Source of the DNA: Methylobacterium sp. 17Sr1-1
Lineage (GTDB): Bacteria > Pseudomonadota > Alphaproteobacteria > Rhizobiales > Beijerinckiaceae
Direction: 5' to 3'
Assembly: GCF_003173775.1 (NCBI RefSeq)
Contig: NZ_CP029552.1
Location: forward strand, 1,220,001-1,284,000
Length of the DNA: 64,000 nt
Shown: piece after piece, positions 34,367-43,005 of the stretch
Layout of the letters: each line of letters starts with the position of its first letter
How positions within the stretch are numbered: the stretch's first letter is position 1
The notes under the pieces: generated by a model
Databases searched by the model: none
Told to the model about the DNA's origin: nothing
What the model saw: only the letters and a program-made list of their open reading frames with translations
Translations under genes and position numbers: made by a program

Positions 34367-35071
34367 TCAGGCCTTGCCGGTCTCCGCCTCGTAGCGGGCC
34401 TTGGTCTCGGCGTTCGGCGGGTAGAGGCCCGGCAGGGCCAGGCCCTTGTCGACCTCGCGCATGATCCAGAGCTCGAGGCGCTCCTGCTCGACGGCGGCGA
34501 GCGCCACCTCCTCGGCGAGCGCCGCCGGGATCAGCACCGCGCCGTCGCCGTCCGCCACCACGATATCGTCGGGATAGACCGCGACACCGCCGCAGCCGAC
34601 CGGCTCGCCCCAGCCGACGAAGGTCAGGCCGGCCACCGAGGCCGGGGCCGCGACGCCGGAGCACCAGACCGGCAGGCCGGTGCCCTCGACGCCCTCGCCG
34701 TCGCGCACGACGCCGTCGGTGATCAGCGCCGCGACGCCGCGCTTCTTCATCCGGGCGCACAGGATGTCGCCGAAGATGCCGGCATCCTGCACCCCCATCG
34801 CGTCGACCACCGCGATGCAGCCCTCGGGCATCGCCTCGATCGCCGCGCGGGTCGAGGTCGGGCTAGACCAGGATTCGGGGGTCGCCAGGTCCTCGCGGGC
34901 CGGCACGAAGCGGAGCGTGAAGGCCGGGCCGACCACCCGCTGCCCGGCGGCGAAGCGCGGCATCGGTCCGCGCATGTAGCAGCGGCGGATGCCCTTCTTC
35001 AGGAGCACCGTGGTGAGGGTGGCGGTGGTGACGGCCTGCAGGGCGTCGAGGAGCGTCTTGTCGAGCGGCAT
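34367..35071 (-). CDS. RraA family protein (4-hydroxy-4-methyl-2-oxoglutarate aldolase-like)
   Basis: A 234-residue protein of the RraA/HMG aldolase fold, with QRVVGPAFTLRFVPAREDL, VVDAMGVQDAGIFGDILCARMKKRGVAALITDGVVRD and VYPDDIVVADGDGAVLIPAAL. The GDILC, R-D and DGDGA positions match the metal/pyruvate-binding site of class II aldolases in this family. It could be an aldolase or oxaloacetate decarboxylase; the RNase E inhibitor role of E. coli RraA is less likely for a chain this long. Confidence 0.85.
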   Translation of the reverse strand: MPLDKTLLDALQAVTTATLTTVLLKKGIRRCYMRGPMPRFAAGQRVVGPAFTLRFVPAREDLATPESWSSPTSTRAAIEAMPEGCIAVVDAMGVQDAGIFGDILCARMKKRGVAALITDGVVRDGEGVEGTGLPVWCSGVAAPASVAGLTFVGWGEPVGCGGVAVYPDDIVVADGDGAVLIPAALAEEVALAAVEQERLELWIMREVDKGLALPGLYPPNAETKARYEAETGKA

Positions 35072-35177
35072 CGGGCCTTCGGGAGCGTGAAGTGTCGGAC
35101 GGATCGAGACCTAGCCGATCCGGGGCGAGGCGGCCACGCCGTCAGCGCATGGCCCGAACTGCGCCAAGCTTACCGGC

Positions 35178-35795
35178 TCAGCTCAACGGCGGCAGCGCCG
35201 CCGCCGCGGCGGGCCGGACGCGGATGCGCTCGTACCAGGACCGCAGCGCCGGCCGCTCGACGCGCGGCACGTCGAGATGGAGCCAGCGATGGGTGGCTGC
35301 GCCGAGCGCGATGTCGGCCGCGGTGAACCGGTCCCCGACCGCGTAAGGACGGCCCATCAGGTGCGCGTCGAGGATCGCCGCGCATTCCTCGGAGGCCGCG
35401 ACCGAGCGGTCGATGACCGACTGGTCGCGCTGCTCCGGCGGGGTGCGCACGGTCTGCCAGAACGCGTCCCGGGTCGAGGGCGTGAAGCGCGTCGCCTGCC
35501 AGTCGAGCCATTGGTCGGCGAGGGCGGCCGCCCGCGGATCCTCCGGCCACAGGGTGCCGAGACCCTGCGTGCTGGCGAGATAGCGCAGGATCGCGTTCGA
35601 TTCCCACAGGACGAAGCCGTCCTCCTCCATCACCGGCACGAGGCCGTTGGGGTTGAGCGCCAGATAGTCCGGCTCGCGCACCCGCCCGAAGGCGCCGCCG
35701 GCCTCGACCCGCTCGTAGGGGAGCCCCAGCTCCTCCAGTCCCCACACCGCCTTCTGCACGTTGACGGAGCTCAACCGTCCCCAGAGCCTGCGCAT
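35178..35795 (-). CDS. Glutathione S-transferase family protein
   Basis: A 205-residue GST. The N-terminal thioredoxin-like domain has SVNVQKAVWGLEELGLPYE and NPNGLVPVMEEDGFVLWESNAILRYL, with the glutathione-binding ES motif. The C-terminal helical domain has GDRFTAADIALGAATHRW. It is cytosolic; the substrate is unknown. Its start overlaps the end of epmB by 25 nt on the same strand, so it is in the epmA-epmB unit. Confidence 0.92.
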   Translation of the reverse strand: MRRLWGRLSSVNVQKAVWGLEELGLPYERVEAGGAFGRVREPDYLALNPNGLVPVMEEDGFVLWESNAILRYLASTQGLGTLWPEDPRAAALADQWLDWQATRFTPSTRDAFWQTVRTPPEQRDQSVIDRSVAASEECAAILDAHLMGRPYAVGDRFTAADIALGAATHRWLHLDVPRVERPALRSWYERIRVRPAAAAALPPLS

Positions 35796-36841
35796 GGCGT
35801 GTCCTCCTCCTTGGGTGGGTAGGCGTGTGTTCCGCCCTCCGGGTCCGTGACGGTCCAGCCCGCGGGTCCCCCCGCCAGGTAGCCCGGGCCCACCGGCACC
35901 TTGCCGTATCCGCCCGGGATGTCGAGGACGTAGGTCGGCTGCGCCAGCCCCGAGACCCGGCCGCGCAACGAGCGCATCAGGTCCTGGCCGTGATCGAGGG
36001 TGGTGCGCAGGTGGCCGGTGCCCGGGGCGAGGTCGCCGTGATGCAGGTAGTAGGGCTTGATCCGGTTCTCGACGAAGGCCCGCATCAAGGCCGCCAGCGT
36101 CTCGGGGTCGTCGTTGATCCCGGCCAGCAGCACCGACTGGCTCACCATCGGGATCCCGGCATCGACGAGCCGCGCGATGGCGGCCCGGGCGGCCTCGGAG
36201 AATTCGCGCGGGTGGTTGGCGTGGAGCGCCACGAACACCGCGCCCTCGAAGCGCTTCAGCGCCGCGACCAGATCCGCGTCGACCCTGGCCGGATCGACCA
36301 CCGGCACGCGGGTGTGCAGGCGCAGCACCCGCACGTGCGGGATTTTCTGCAAGGCGGCGGCGATGCGGCCGAGACGCCGGGGCGAGAGCACCAGCGGATC
36401 GCCCCCGGTGACCACCACCTCCCAGATCTCCGGGTGGCCGGCGATGTAGGCCAGAGCGGCGTCGAGCTCGGATTCCGTGAGGCTGCCCTGCCCTTCCGGT
36501 CCCACCACCTCGCGGCGGAAGCAGAAGCGGCAATAGACCGGGCAGACATGGAGCGGCTTCAGGAGCACCCGGTCGGGATAGCGGTGGACGATGCCGGGGA
36601 CGGGCGCATGGGCCTCGTCGCCGATCGGGTCCGCCCGCTCCTCGGGAGCGGTGACCAGCTCCTCCTCCCGCGGGACGAACTGGCGGCCGATGCCGTCCTC
36701 CGCGTCGGCGATCAGCTCGGCCACCTCCGGGGTGATCGAGACCGCGTAGCGCGCCGCCACCCGTTCGAGGACCGGCAGCCGCTGCGCCGGCACCAGGCCG
36801 CGGCTTACGAGATCGCCCGCGGTGCGGATCGGCCGGCTCAC
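35771..36841 (-). CDS. epmB: EF-P beta-lysylation protein EpmB (lysine 2,3-aminomutase family)
   Basis: A 356-residue radical SAM enzyme from GTG 36841. The iron-sulfur cluster motif is in HVCPVYCRFCFRREVVG (CxxxCxxC). TGGDPLVLSPRRLGRI, VRVLRLHTRVPVV and YLHHGDLAPGTGH are lysine 2,3-aminomutase motifs for SAM, PLP and substrate. It isomerises (S)-alpha-lysine to (R)-beta-lysine for EF-P. Its start overlaps the epmA stop by 4 nt (GTGA), giving a tightly coupled pair. Confidence 0.93.
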   Translation of the reverse strand: MSRPIRTAGDLVSRGLVPAQRLPVLERVAARYAVSITPEVAELIADAEDGIGRQFVPREEELVTAPEERADPIGDEAHAPVPGIVHRYPDRVLLKPLHVCPVYCRFCFRREVVGPEGQGSLTESELDAALAYIAGHPEIWEVVVTGGDPLVLSPRRLGRIAAALQKIPHVRVLRLHTRVPVVDPARVDADLVAALKRFEGAVFVALHANHPREFSEAARAAIARLVDAGIPMVSQSVLLAGINDDPETLAALMRAFVENRIKPYYLHHGDLAPGTGHLRTTLDHGQDLMRSLRGRVSGLAQPTYVLDIPGGYGKVPVGPGYLAGGPAGWTVTDPEGGTHAYPPKEEDTPCAGSGDG

Positions 36842-37890
36842 CGGGAATACTCGGCAACGGGAGTCCAGAGCACATCCTCGATCCGCCGCGCCCCGGTCGC
36901 CAGCATGACGAGCCGGTCGAAGCCGAGCGCGATGCCGCTCGCCTCCGGCATCTGCGCGAGGGCGCTCAAGAAGTCCTCGTCGAGGGGATAGCGCTCGCCG
37001 TAGACGCGCTCCTTCTCGTCCATCTCGGCGGCGAAGCGCCGGCGCTGCTCGTCGGCGTCCGTCAACTCGCCGAAGGCGTTGGCGAGCTCGACGCCGCAGC
37101 AATAGAGCTCGAACCGCTCCGCCACCCGCGGATCGGCGGGGCTCGGCCGGGCGAGGGCCGCCTCGGGGATCGGGTATTCGCACAGGATCGTCGCCCGGCC
37201 GCGGCCGAGGGCCGGCTCGACCCGCTCGACCATGACCCGGCTGAACAGGTCGGCCCAGGTGTCGTCGGGCGCGGTGCGGATGCCGGCCCCGGCCAGGGCG
37301 GCGGCGAACCCGGCCCGGTCGGTGCCCGCATCCGGGGCCACCGTCGCCAGGAGGTCGATGCCGGCAAAGCGCCGGAAGGCCTCCGCCACGGTGAGCCGCT
37401 CCGGCTCGGCGAACGGGTCGGCCTCGATCCCGCGCCACGTGAAGACGTTTGCCCCGGCCGTCTCGGCGGCGAGGCTCAGGGCGGCGGCGCAGTCGCGCAT
37501 CAGGCTGTCGTAGGTCTCCCCGGCCCGGTACCATTCGAGCATGGTGAATTCCGGGTGGTGCAGCGCGCCGCGCTCGCGGTTGCGGTAGACGGGCCCCAGG
37601 CTGAACAGCCGCGCCTCGCCCGCCGCCAGCAGCTTCTTGCAGGCGAATTCCGGCGAGGTGTGGAGATAGAGCGGGTGCGTCGCCCCGTCCGGCCCGATCG
37701 CCGTGGTGGCGAAGGCCGAGAGATGCGCCTCGTTGCCGGGCGAGACCTGGAGGATCGCGGCGTCGACCTCGACGAAGTCCCGGGCCGAGAACCACGCCCG
37801 CAAGGACGCGGCGATGCGGTTGCGGGCGAGGAGCCGCGGCCGGCGGTCGGCATGGACGTGGGGGGCCCACCAGGGCGAGGCGGAGGTCAT
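36838..37890 (-). CDS. epmA: EF-P lysine aminoacylase EpmA (PoxA/GenX)
   Basis: A 350-residue class II aminoacyl-tRNA-synthetase-like enzyme without an anticodon-binding domain. Class II motif 2 is seen in LGPVYRNRERGALHHPEFTM and motif 3 in EASGIALGFDRLVML. It attaches beta-lysine to the EF-P lysine. It is divergent from efp (start 38045), and together with epmB completes the modification system, except for the EpmC hydroxylase, which is not seen. Confidence 0.94.
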   Translation of the reverse strand: MTSASPWWAPHVHADRRPRLLARNRIAASLRAWFSARDFVEVDAAILQVSPGNEAHLSAFATTAIGPDGATHPLYLHTSPEFACKKLLAAGEARLFSLGPVYRNRERGALHHPEFTMLEWYRAGETYDSLMRDCAAALSLAAETAGANVFTWRGIEADPFAEPERLTVAEAFRRFAGIDLLATVAPDAGTDRAGFAAALAGAGIRTAPDDTWADLFSRVMVERVEPALGRGRATILCEYPIPEAALARPSPADPRVAERFELYCCGVELANAFGELTDADEQRRRFAAEMDEKERVYGERYPLDEDFLSALAQMPEASGIALGFDRLVMLATGARRIEDVLWTPVAEYSR

Positions 37891-38044
37891 CGGGTCGGTA
37901 TCATCGGGTGGCGGGCGACTGGCGGTCGCGCCTGAGATGCGATAGGGCGGGCCGAAGGCATCCTCTGCCGGCGCGGCGCGCGACGCCCGCGGCTTGGCGG
38001 ACGCCGCCGCTCTCTGTCAACGCTTCCAGTCCAGGATTCGCCCC

Positions 38045-38614
38045 GTGCCGAAGGTCATCGCCAGCTCTCTCCGCAAAGGCAACGTCGTCGACAAGGACGG
38101 CCGGCTCTACGTGATTCTCTCCGCCGAGAACATCCATCCCGGCAAGGGCACCCCGGTCACCCAGCTCGACATGCGCCGGATCACCGACGGCGTGAAGGTC
38201 TCGGAGCGCTACCGCACCACCGAGCAGGTCGAGCGCGCCTATGTCGAGGACCGGGAGCACACCTTCCTGTACAGCGACGGCGAGGGGTTCCACTTCATGA
38301 ACCCGGAATCCTACGAGCAGCTCGCCGTGCCGGAGGACGTGATCGGCGACATGGCCCCCTATCTGCAGGAGGGCATGGCGGTGATGCTCTCGACCCATAA
38401 CGGCGTGCCGCTGGCGCTCGAGCTGCCCCAGCGCGTCACCCTCGAGGTGACGGATACCGAGCCGGTGACCAAGGGCCAGACCGCCTCCTCGTCCTACAAG
38501 CCCGCCACGCTCTCGAACGGCGTGCGCACCCTGGTGCCGCCGCATATCGGCACCGGCACCCGCATCGTCGTCATGACGGCCGACGGCTCCTACGTCGAGC
38601 GCGCCAAGGACTGA
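38045..38614 (+). CDS. efp: Elongation factor P
   Basis: A 189-residue EF-P with three domains. The conserved tip loop is [10 protein letters not shown], in which the lysine is Lys34 when translation starts at GTG 38045 ([13 protein letters not shown]). That is the exact canonical position and supports this start over the in-frame ATG at 37994. EF-P relieves ribosome stalling at polyproline. The neighbouring EpmA and EpmB should beta-lysylate Lys34. Confidence 0.96.
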   Translation: MPKVIASSLRKGNVVDKDGRLYVILSAENIHPGKGTPVTQLDMRRITDGVKVSERYRTTEQVERAYVEDREHTFLYSDGEGFHFMNPESYEQLAVPEDVIGDMAPYLQEGMAVMLSTHNGVPLALELPQRVTLEVTDTEPVTKGQTASSSYKPATLSNGVRTLVPPHIGTGTRIVVMTADGSYVERAKD

Positions 38615-38622
38615 TGGACGCG

Positions 38623-38641
38623 GCGGGGGCTCAACCCCCGC
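38623..38641. terminator. Hairpin between convergent efp and DUF1624 genes
   Basis: GCGGGGG (38623-38629) pairs with CCCCCGC (38635-38641) around CTCAA. It lies just after the efp stop and overlaps the stop of the minus-strand gene. There is no T run, so it is a likely but weak terminator. Confidence 0.5.
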
Positions 38642-39533
38642 CCGCCTCCCGGAAGCAGGCCCGCGACACCGCGATCGCCCGGGCCTGCTCCTCGCCCGTG
38701 TACTCGCCGCCGGCCCGCCACAGGCCCTCAGCCCGCAGGCGCACCAGCACGCAGCGCGCCGCCACCCGACAGGACGCCCCGCTGCCGCCGGCCTCGGCGC
38801 AGTTCGCCCGGTACTCGCGCAGGAACTGCGCCTCTCCCGCCCGCGGATGCGGCCCGGTCAGCGCCGCGACCCCGTAGAGCAGCCCGAGCAGCACGGGCTG
38901 GTGCACGAGGTAGACGGCGAGGCTGTGCCGCCCGGCGAAGGCGGCGAGCCGCCCGACCCGGCCCCGCGGTTCGCAAGCGCCGATGCGCGAGGCAGCAAGG
39001 CGCGGCAGGACCAGACGGCCGAGCCCGACGCCCGCCAGCACGAAGCCGAACCACGGAAACAACGGCACGTAGTCGTTCGTCGTCGGCACGGTGTCGCCGA
39101 GCCCGAGAAAATAAAGCGCTGGCGCGTCGAGGGGCGGCGGAGACCCCGCGAGCGCCGCCAGCGCGGGTCCGGCGACGACGAGGGCGGCGGCGAGCCCGAC
39201 GACGGGCAGCGGCGCGCGCAGCGCCGGCAGCGCCAGCACGCTCGACAGGGCGATGCAGTGCAGGATGCCGAAGAAGATCCACGCCCCGGGAAACAGGACG
39301 AAGGTGGCGAGCGAGATCGCGGCCGCCGCCAGGGCGATGCGCCCGAGCCGCGCCAGGTAGGGACGCCACCAGCCTGCCTTTCGGCCCCGCGCCAGGACGA
39401 GGCTCACCCCGACGAGGACCAGGAAGCTGCCGGCGATGCCGTGCGCCGCCGCCCGCCCGGGCGGCGACAGGGCGGCGTTCTCGGGCGTCAGCCGCAGGAA
39501 GCCGAGGTCCCAGGTCAGGTGGTAGAGCGCCAT
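38631..39533 (-). CDS. DUF1624 (heparan-alpha-glucosaminide N-acetyltransferase-like) membrane protein; true start probably upstream
   Basis: At least 300 residues with many hydrophobic segments. MALYHLTWDLGFLRL, IFFGILHCIALSSVL, VPLFPWFGFVLAGVGLGR and LAVYLVHQPVLLGLLYG are DUF1624 motifs. The frame continues upstream with family-like residues (RRLAVIDLARGTALLA) before an in-frame stop, but no ATG, GTG or TTG is present there. An ATT at 39614 preceded by GGAG could be a rare start. The listed start is the first canonical codon and probably cuts the first helix. Function unknown; acyltransferase to a surface sugar is possible. Confidence 0.75.
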   Translation of the reverse strand: MALYHLTWDLGFLRLTPENAALSPPGRAAAHGIAGSFLVLVGVSLVLARGRKAGWWRPYLARLGRIALAAAAISLATFVLFPGAWIFFGILHCIALSSVLALPALRAPLPVVGLAAALVVAGPALAALAGSPPPLDAPALYFLGLGDTVPTTNDYVPLFPWFGFVLAGVGLGRLVLPRLAASRIGACEPRGRVGRLAAFAGRHSLAVYLVHQPVLLGLLYGVAALTGPHPRAGEAQFLREYRANCAEAGGSGASCRVAARCVLVRLRAEGLWRAGGEYTGEEQARAIAVSRACFREAGGG

Positions 39534-39910
39534 CGCCAGGAGCGCGGTGCCGCGGGCGAGATCGATGACGGCGAGGCGCCGGGGCGGCGCGGCGGAAGGA
39601 GGTGGGGTCTGAATCGCGGCGATCTCCGGGGCGGCGGACGGATGCCCTCATAGCCGAGCCCGACGCTCCTGCCCGTCCCTGCGGCCAAAACGCGCAGGAT
39701 CTGGGACGGCGCCGTCTTTCGAGACGCAATCCGCGCGCGCGTCCCCGGATGCCTGCCTCCCGGGATTGCAGAATGGACACGCCCGAGGCGAATCCGGCGA
39801 GGACATCACCCCTCCGGCGTCTCAACTCGGCCGATTTGGGCTTCCCCGAAGTCATGACTTTGTTAATCTGCCGGTGAAGCGCGCGACGCGATTCGAGTGG
39901 GTTGCTTACG

Positions 39911-40549
39911 ATGTCGGACGAGTTCGGTTCAGGCCCCGCCTGGGAACGGCCGGTGGGCGCGTTCGGAGAGGGCGCGCGCGACACCCGGCCTGGGCTCGAC
40001 GCGGCGGTGGAACGGCCGACCGAACTCGTCGAGGTCAGCGGCCGCATCAAGTGGTTCGACGTCGCGAAGGGCTTCGGCTTCATCGTGCCGGATAGCGGCG
40101 CGCCCGACGTGCTGCTCCACGTCACCTGCCTGCGCCGCGACGGCCACCAGAGCGCCAGCGAGGGCGCCCGGATCGTGGTCGAGGCGGTGGAGCGCCCGCG
40201 CGGCTGGCAGGCCTTCCGGGTGGTGTCCCTCGACCAGTCGACCGCGACCCACCCGGCCGAGCTGCCGATGCCGCGCACCCACGTCACGGTGGTGCCGACC
40301 AGCGGGCTCGAGACCGCGGTGGTGAAGTGGTTCAACCGCCTGCGCGGCTTCGGCTTCCTCAGCCGCGGCGACGGCACGCCGGACATCTTCGTCCACATGG
40401 AGACCCTGCGGCGCTACGGCATCGCCGAGCTCAAGCCCGGCGAGCACGTCATGGTCCGCTACGGCGACGGCTCGAAGGGTTTGATGGCCGCCGAGGTGCG
40501 CCTCCTGTCCGAGGCGAGCGCGGGATCGGGACCGCCCTCCTCCCACTGA
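39911..40549 (+). CDS. Tandem cold-shock-domain protein
   Basis: 212 residues from ATG 39911 (a TTG at 39902 is also possible). A disordered, acidic N-terminus (1-40) precedes CSD 1 ([28 protein letters not shown]) and, after a linker with Pro/Val ([14 protein letters not shown]), CSD 2 ([31 protein letters not shown]). Both have RNP1-like FGF and RNP2-like (L/F)(L/V)H motifs for single-stranded nucleic acid binding. Two-CSD proteins of this size are common in rhizobia and relatives. It is convergent to none and 90 nt before a DUF192 gene. Confidence 0.9.
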   Translation: MSDEFGSGPAWERPVGAFGEGARDTRPGLDAAVERPTELVEVSGRIKWFDVAKGFGFIVPDSGAPDVLLHVTCLRRDGHQSASEGARIVVEAVERPRGWQAFRVVSLDQSTATHPAELPMPRTHVTVVPTSGLETAVVKWFNRLRGFGFLSRGDGTPDIFVHMETLRRYGIAELKPGEHVMVRYGDGSKGLMAAEVRLLSEASAGSGPPSSH

Positions 40550-40641
40550 GGCGAGCGGGCGCGCCGCAGATTTTCGATTCGCCCGCGTTTCCGGCGGCGA
40601 CGACCCATCCCCTTTGCCGCAGACTACGCTAGCTCAGCCTC

Positions 40642-41136
40642 ATGTCGCTCCGCTTCGCACGGCCCAGAGCCGCCCGTCTCCTGGCCATCCCGCCGCGCCG
40701 GCTCCTCGCCGCGCTCGTCTTCCTGCTCCTGCCCACGGCGGTCCTCGCCGACGGCCCGTTCGAGCCGCTGACCATCGCCTCGCGCTCCGGTCGCCACACC
40801 TTCCAGGTCGAGGTGATGCGCGACGATGCCGGGCGGGCTCAGGGGCTGATGTTCCGCCGCGCCATGGCGCCGGATCGCGGCATGCTGTTCGATTTCGAGC
40901 GCACCGAGCCGGTCGCGATGTGGATGAAGAACACCTACCTGCCGCTCGACATGCTGTTCATCCGCGCCGACGGCACGGTGGCGCGCATCGCCGCCGACAC
41001 CGAGCCGCTCTCGACCCGCACCATCCCGTCCGGCGAGCCGGTGCTCGGCGTGCTCGAGCTCAATGCCGGCACCGCCGCGCGCCTCGGCCTTCACCCGGGC
41101 GACAGGGTCGAGCACCCGCTGTTCCGCGGGCGCTAG
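40642..41136 (+). CDS. DUF192 domain-containing exported protein
   Basis: 164 residues. A signal peptide with a hydrophobic core (LLAALVFLLLPTAVLA) precedes the DUF192 core: EVMRDDAGRAQGLMFRRAM, MLFDFERTEPVAMWMKNTYLPLDMLFI and VLELNAGTAARLGL. Probably periplasmic; molecular role unknown. The next 45 nt hold a repeat (41138-41180). Confidence 0.88.
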   Translation: MSLRFARPRAARLLAIPPRRLLAALVFLLLPTAVLADGPFEPLTIASRSGRHTFQVEVMRDDAGRAQGLMFRRAMAPDRGMLFDFERTEPVAMWMKNTYLPLDMLFIRADGTVARIAADTEPLSTRTIPSGEPVLGVLELNAGTAARLGLHPGDRVEHPLFRGR

Positions 41137-41137
41137 A

Positions 41138-41180
41138 GCATTTTCCGACGAAGTGGACACCGGTTCGTCGAAGAAAATGC
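41138..41180. repeat. Short intergenic palindrome
   Basis: GCATTTTC (41138-41145) and GAAAATGC (41173-41180), with an inner GACGAA/TTCGTC pair, form an inverted repeat directly after the DUF192 stop. I recall similar sequences scattered in Methylobacterium and Bradyrhizobium intergenic DNA, so it is probably a dispersed small repeat that may also act as a transcript end. Confidence 0.6.
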
Positions 41181-41265
41181 GCCAAAAAATCTTGGAGCAC
41201 CATTCGATTGCAACGCGATCGGATGGCGCTCTGAACGGATCCGGCGGCGCGCCGCCGGAGGTCGC

Positions 41266-41481
41266 TTAGAAGCCGCGGTTCGAGATGCTGGGGATCGACG
41301 GCTGGGTGAACATGCGGTTCACGTCGGGCCGGCGCTGGGTCCCGTTGGTGTCGTTCGAGCGCACGTAGTTCTTGCTGTCGAAGCTCTCGGACAGGCCGGT
41401 GCCGCGCGAATCGCCGGCGCTGGTGCAGGCGGCGGCGAGGCCGACGAGGGCGAGCGAAGCGGCGACGCGAAGGAGACGCAT
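41266..41481 (-). CDS. Small putative lipoprotein
   Basis: 71 residues from 41481. The leader MRLLRVAASLALVGLAAAC ends in the lipobox LAAAC, followed by a short polar mature part (TSAGDSRGTGLSESFDSKNY, then NRMFTQPSIPSISNRGF). No family recognised. An upstream in-frame ATG (41532) would place charged residues before the signal and is less likely. Confidence 0.7.
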   Translation of the reverse strand: MRLLRVAASLALVGLAAACTSAGDSRGTGLSESFDSKNYVRSNDTNGTQRRPDVNRMFTQPSIPSISNRGF

Positions 41482-41697
41482 GAGGGGTCCTGATGTCCGG
41501 GCCGCTCGAATCGGGGGATTCTCGGCACTCACGTCCCGCCGGGGTGCCCGGCTCCCGCCCGCCCGTCAAGGCGCCGACGGTCCCCGCGGCGGCAAACCCC
41601 CTCGCCTGTGCCCCCCGGGCCGCGCTCCGCGGAATGTGTGGAGGGCTGCGATTCTCCGGCTGGCGGAGTCCCGGGCTTTGCGCGAGAGTCCGGGCCG

Positions 41698-41946
41698 ATG
41701 AGCAACGTCGTTCCCCTGCTGCGCCCGCGCCCGGCGCCCGATGCCGCCGCCCGCGCCACCGCGTCGGTCGTCTCCGACCTGGTGACGATCGCCGAGCAGC
41801 TGCACGATATCGGCGCCCGCGCCGCCGCCCTCGGCCGGCCGCGCGGTGAAGCCGAGCGCACGGTGCAGATGGTGCTGGACGCCGTCACGTCGATCGAGCG
41901 GGCGCTCGACACGATCACGGATGGCGGGGATTACGTGCCGTTCTGA
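41698..41946 (+). CDS. Small uncharacterised helical protein
   Basis: 82 residues: MSNVVPLLRPRPAPDA, then two helices (SVVSDLVTIAEQLHDIGARAA and AERTVQMVLDAVTSIERALDTI) and GGDYVPF. Cytosolic, no family recognised. Codon use and amphipathic helices support a real gene; function unknown. Confidence 0.6.
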   Translation: MSNVVPLLRPRPAPDAAARATASVVSDLVTIAEQLHDIGARAAALGRPRGEAERTVQMVLDAVTSIERALDTITDGGDYVPF

Positions 41947-41992
41947 AGGGATTTTCCCTCGTCATCGACAGACCGTTGTACACCCTCTTCGT

Positions 41993-42128
41993 CGTCCCGG
42001 GGCGAGGCTTGCCGAGAACCCGGGATCCATAACCGCTGACGTTGAAGGGAGAGGCGGTCATCGCTCCGCTTCATCCTGAACGGTCAGCGGTCATGGATCC
42101 CGGGTTCCGCGGCGCGGCCCCGGGATGA
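41993..42128. repeat. Intergenic inverted repeat with CCCGGGATCCAT core
   Basis: The left arm (41993-42040: cccggggcgaggc...ACCCGGGATCCAT, then CGCTGAC) and the right arm (42081-42128: GTCAGCGGTCATGGATCCCGGG and following) are inverted complements. The core CCGGGATCCA also occurs in the palindromes at 58119-58293 and 60411-60550, so these three look like one repeat family. Confidence 0.7.
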
Positions 42129-42191
42129 CGCGGAGGGCGCTATTGGCGTGTGCGGCTCGGATCAGACGTAGCCTGCTCGACGTGACGGCTC

Positions 42192-42914
42192 CTACGCCCC
42201 CACGTCGAGCACGCTGCGGAACACCGCGCCGTAATGGCAGGCCGCCGCCGCCAGCACGAAGCCGTGCCAGATCGCGTTCTGGAACGGCAATTGCCGCCAG
42301 ACGTGGAAGATCACCCCGAGCGAGTAGAGCAGGCCGCCGGCGGCGAGCAGCCACAGGGCGCCCGGAGACAGGGCGGCGATGACCGATTCGTACGCCATCA
42401 GCCCGCTCCAGCCGAGCGCCAGGTAGAGGGCGATCGCCAGGCGGTCGAAGCGGCCGGGCAGGGTCAGCTTCACCACGGCGCCCGCCGCCGCCACGAGCCA
42501 GATCCCGGCGAGCAGCCCGAAGGCGAAGCCGTCCGTGCCGACGAGCGTCACGAGCGGCGTGTAGGTGCCGGCGATCATCAGGAAGATGGTGGCATGGTCG
42601 GCCCGGCGCAGGCGCCATTTCAGCCGGCCGACCGGGCACATGTTGTAGGCGGCCGAGGTGCCGAGCATCGCCACGAGGCCGGCGGCGTAGACCGCGACCG
42701 CGACCTTCTCGGAGGGCGCGAGGCTCGTGAGCGCGGCGCTGATGGTCAGCGCCAGGGCGCCGATCACGCCGAGGCTCACCCCGACCACGTGGACCACGCC
42801 GTCCGCCAGCAATTCCCGCGGCGTGTAGGTCCAGACAAGACTCAACGGCCGGCCGTCCGGGGCGAAGCGGGCGGTGCTTGAGGAAGCGTCCAGTGAAGAC
42901 TCCTGCACAGACAT
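42192..42914 (-). CDS. Hemolysin III family (PAQR-like) membrane protein
   Basis: A 240-residue seven-helix protein of the hemolysin III/YqfA group. Features are LADGVVHVVGVSLGVIGALAL (with the conserved His near the start), SAAYNMCPVGRLKWRLRRADHATIFLMIAGTYTPL, and a C-terminal SLGVIFHVWRQLPFQNAIWHGFVLAAAACHYGAV with HxxxH-type metal ligands. Relatives may be zinc-dependent hydrolases; the haemolysin name is historical. A single-gene unit. Confidence 0.9.
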   Translation of the reverse strand: MSVQESSLDASSSTARFAPDGRPLSLVWTYTPRELLADGVVHVVGVSLGVIGALALTISAALTSLAPSEKVAVAVYAAGLVAMLGTSAAYNMCPVGRLKWRLRRADHATIFLMIAGTYTPLVTLVGTDGFAFGLLAGIWLVAAAGAVVKLTLPGRFDRLAIALYLALGWSGLMAYESVIAALSPGALWLLAAGGLLYSLGVIFHVWRQLPFQNAIWHGFVLAAAACHYGAVFRSVLDVGA

Positions 42915-43005
42915 CGGGCCTCCGTGCCTCGGGTCCGGGAGAGAGCCCCCGGTTGATCGAGGTTAAAGCGGAAGCATGAACGTGGGACGAACGTTCCCGC
43001 GACAC

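Noticed and set aside
41138..41240. tRNA-like or attachment site after the DUF192 gene
   Set aside because: The palindrome does not form a cloverleaf, and no integrase or duplicated attachment sequence is present.
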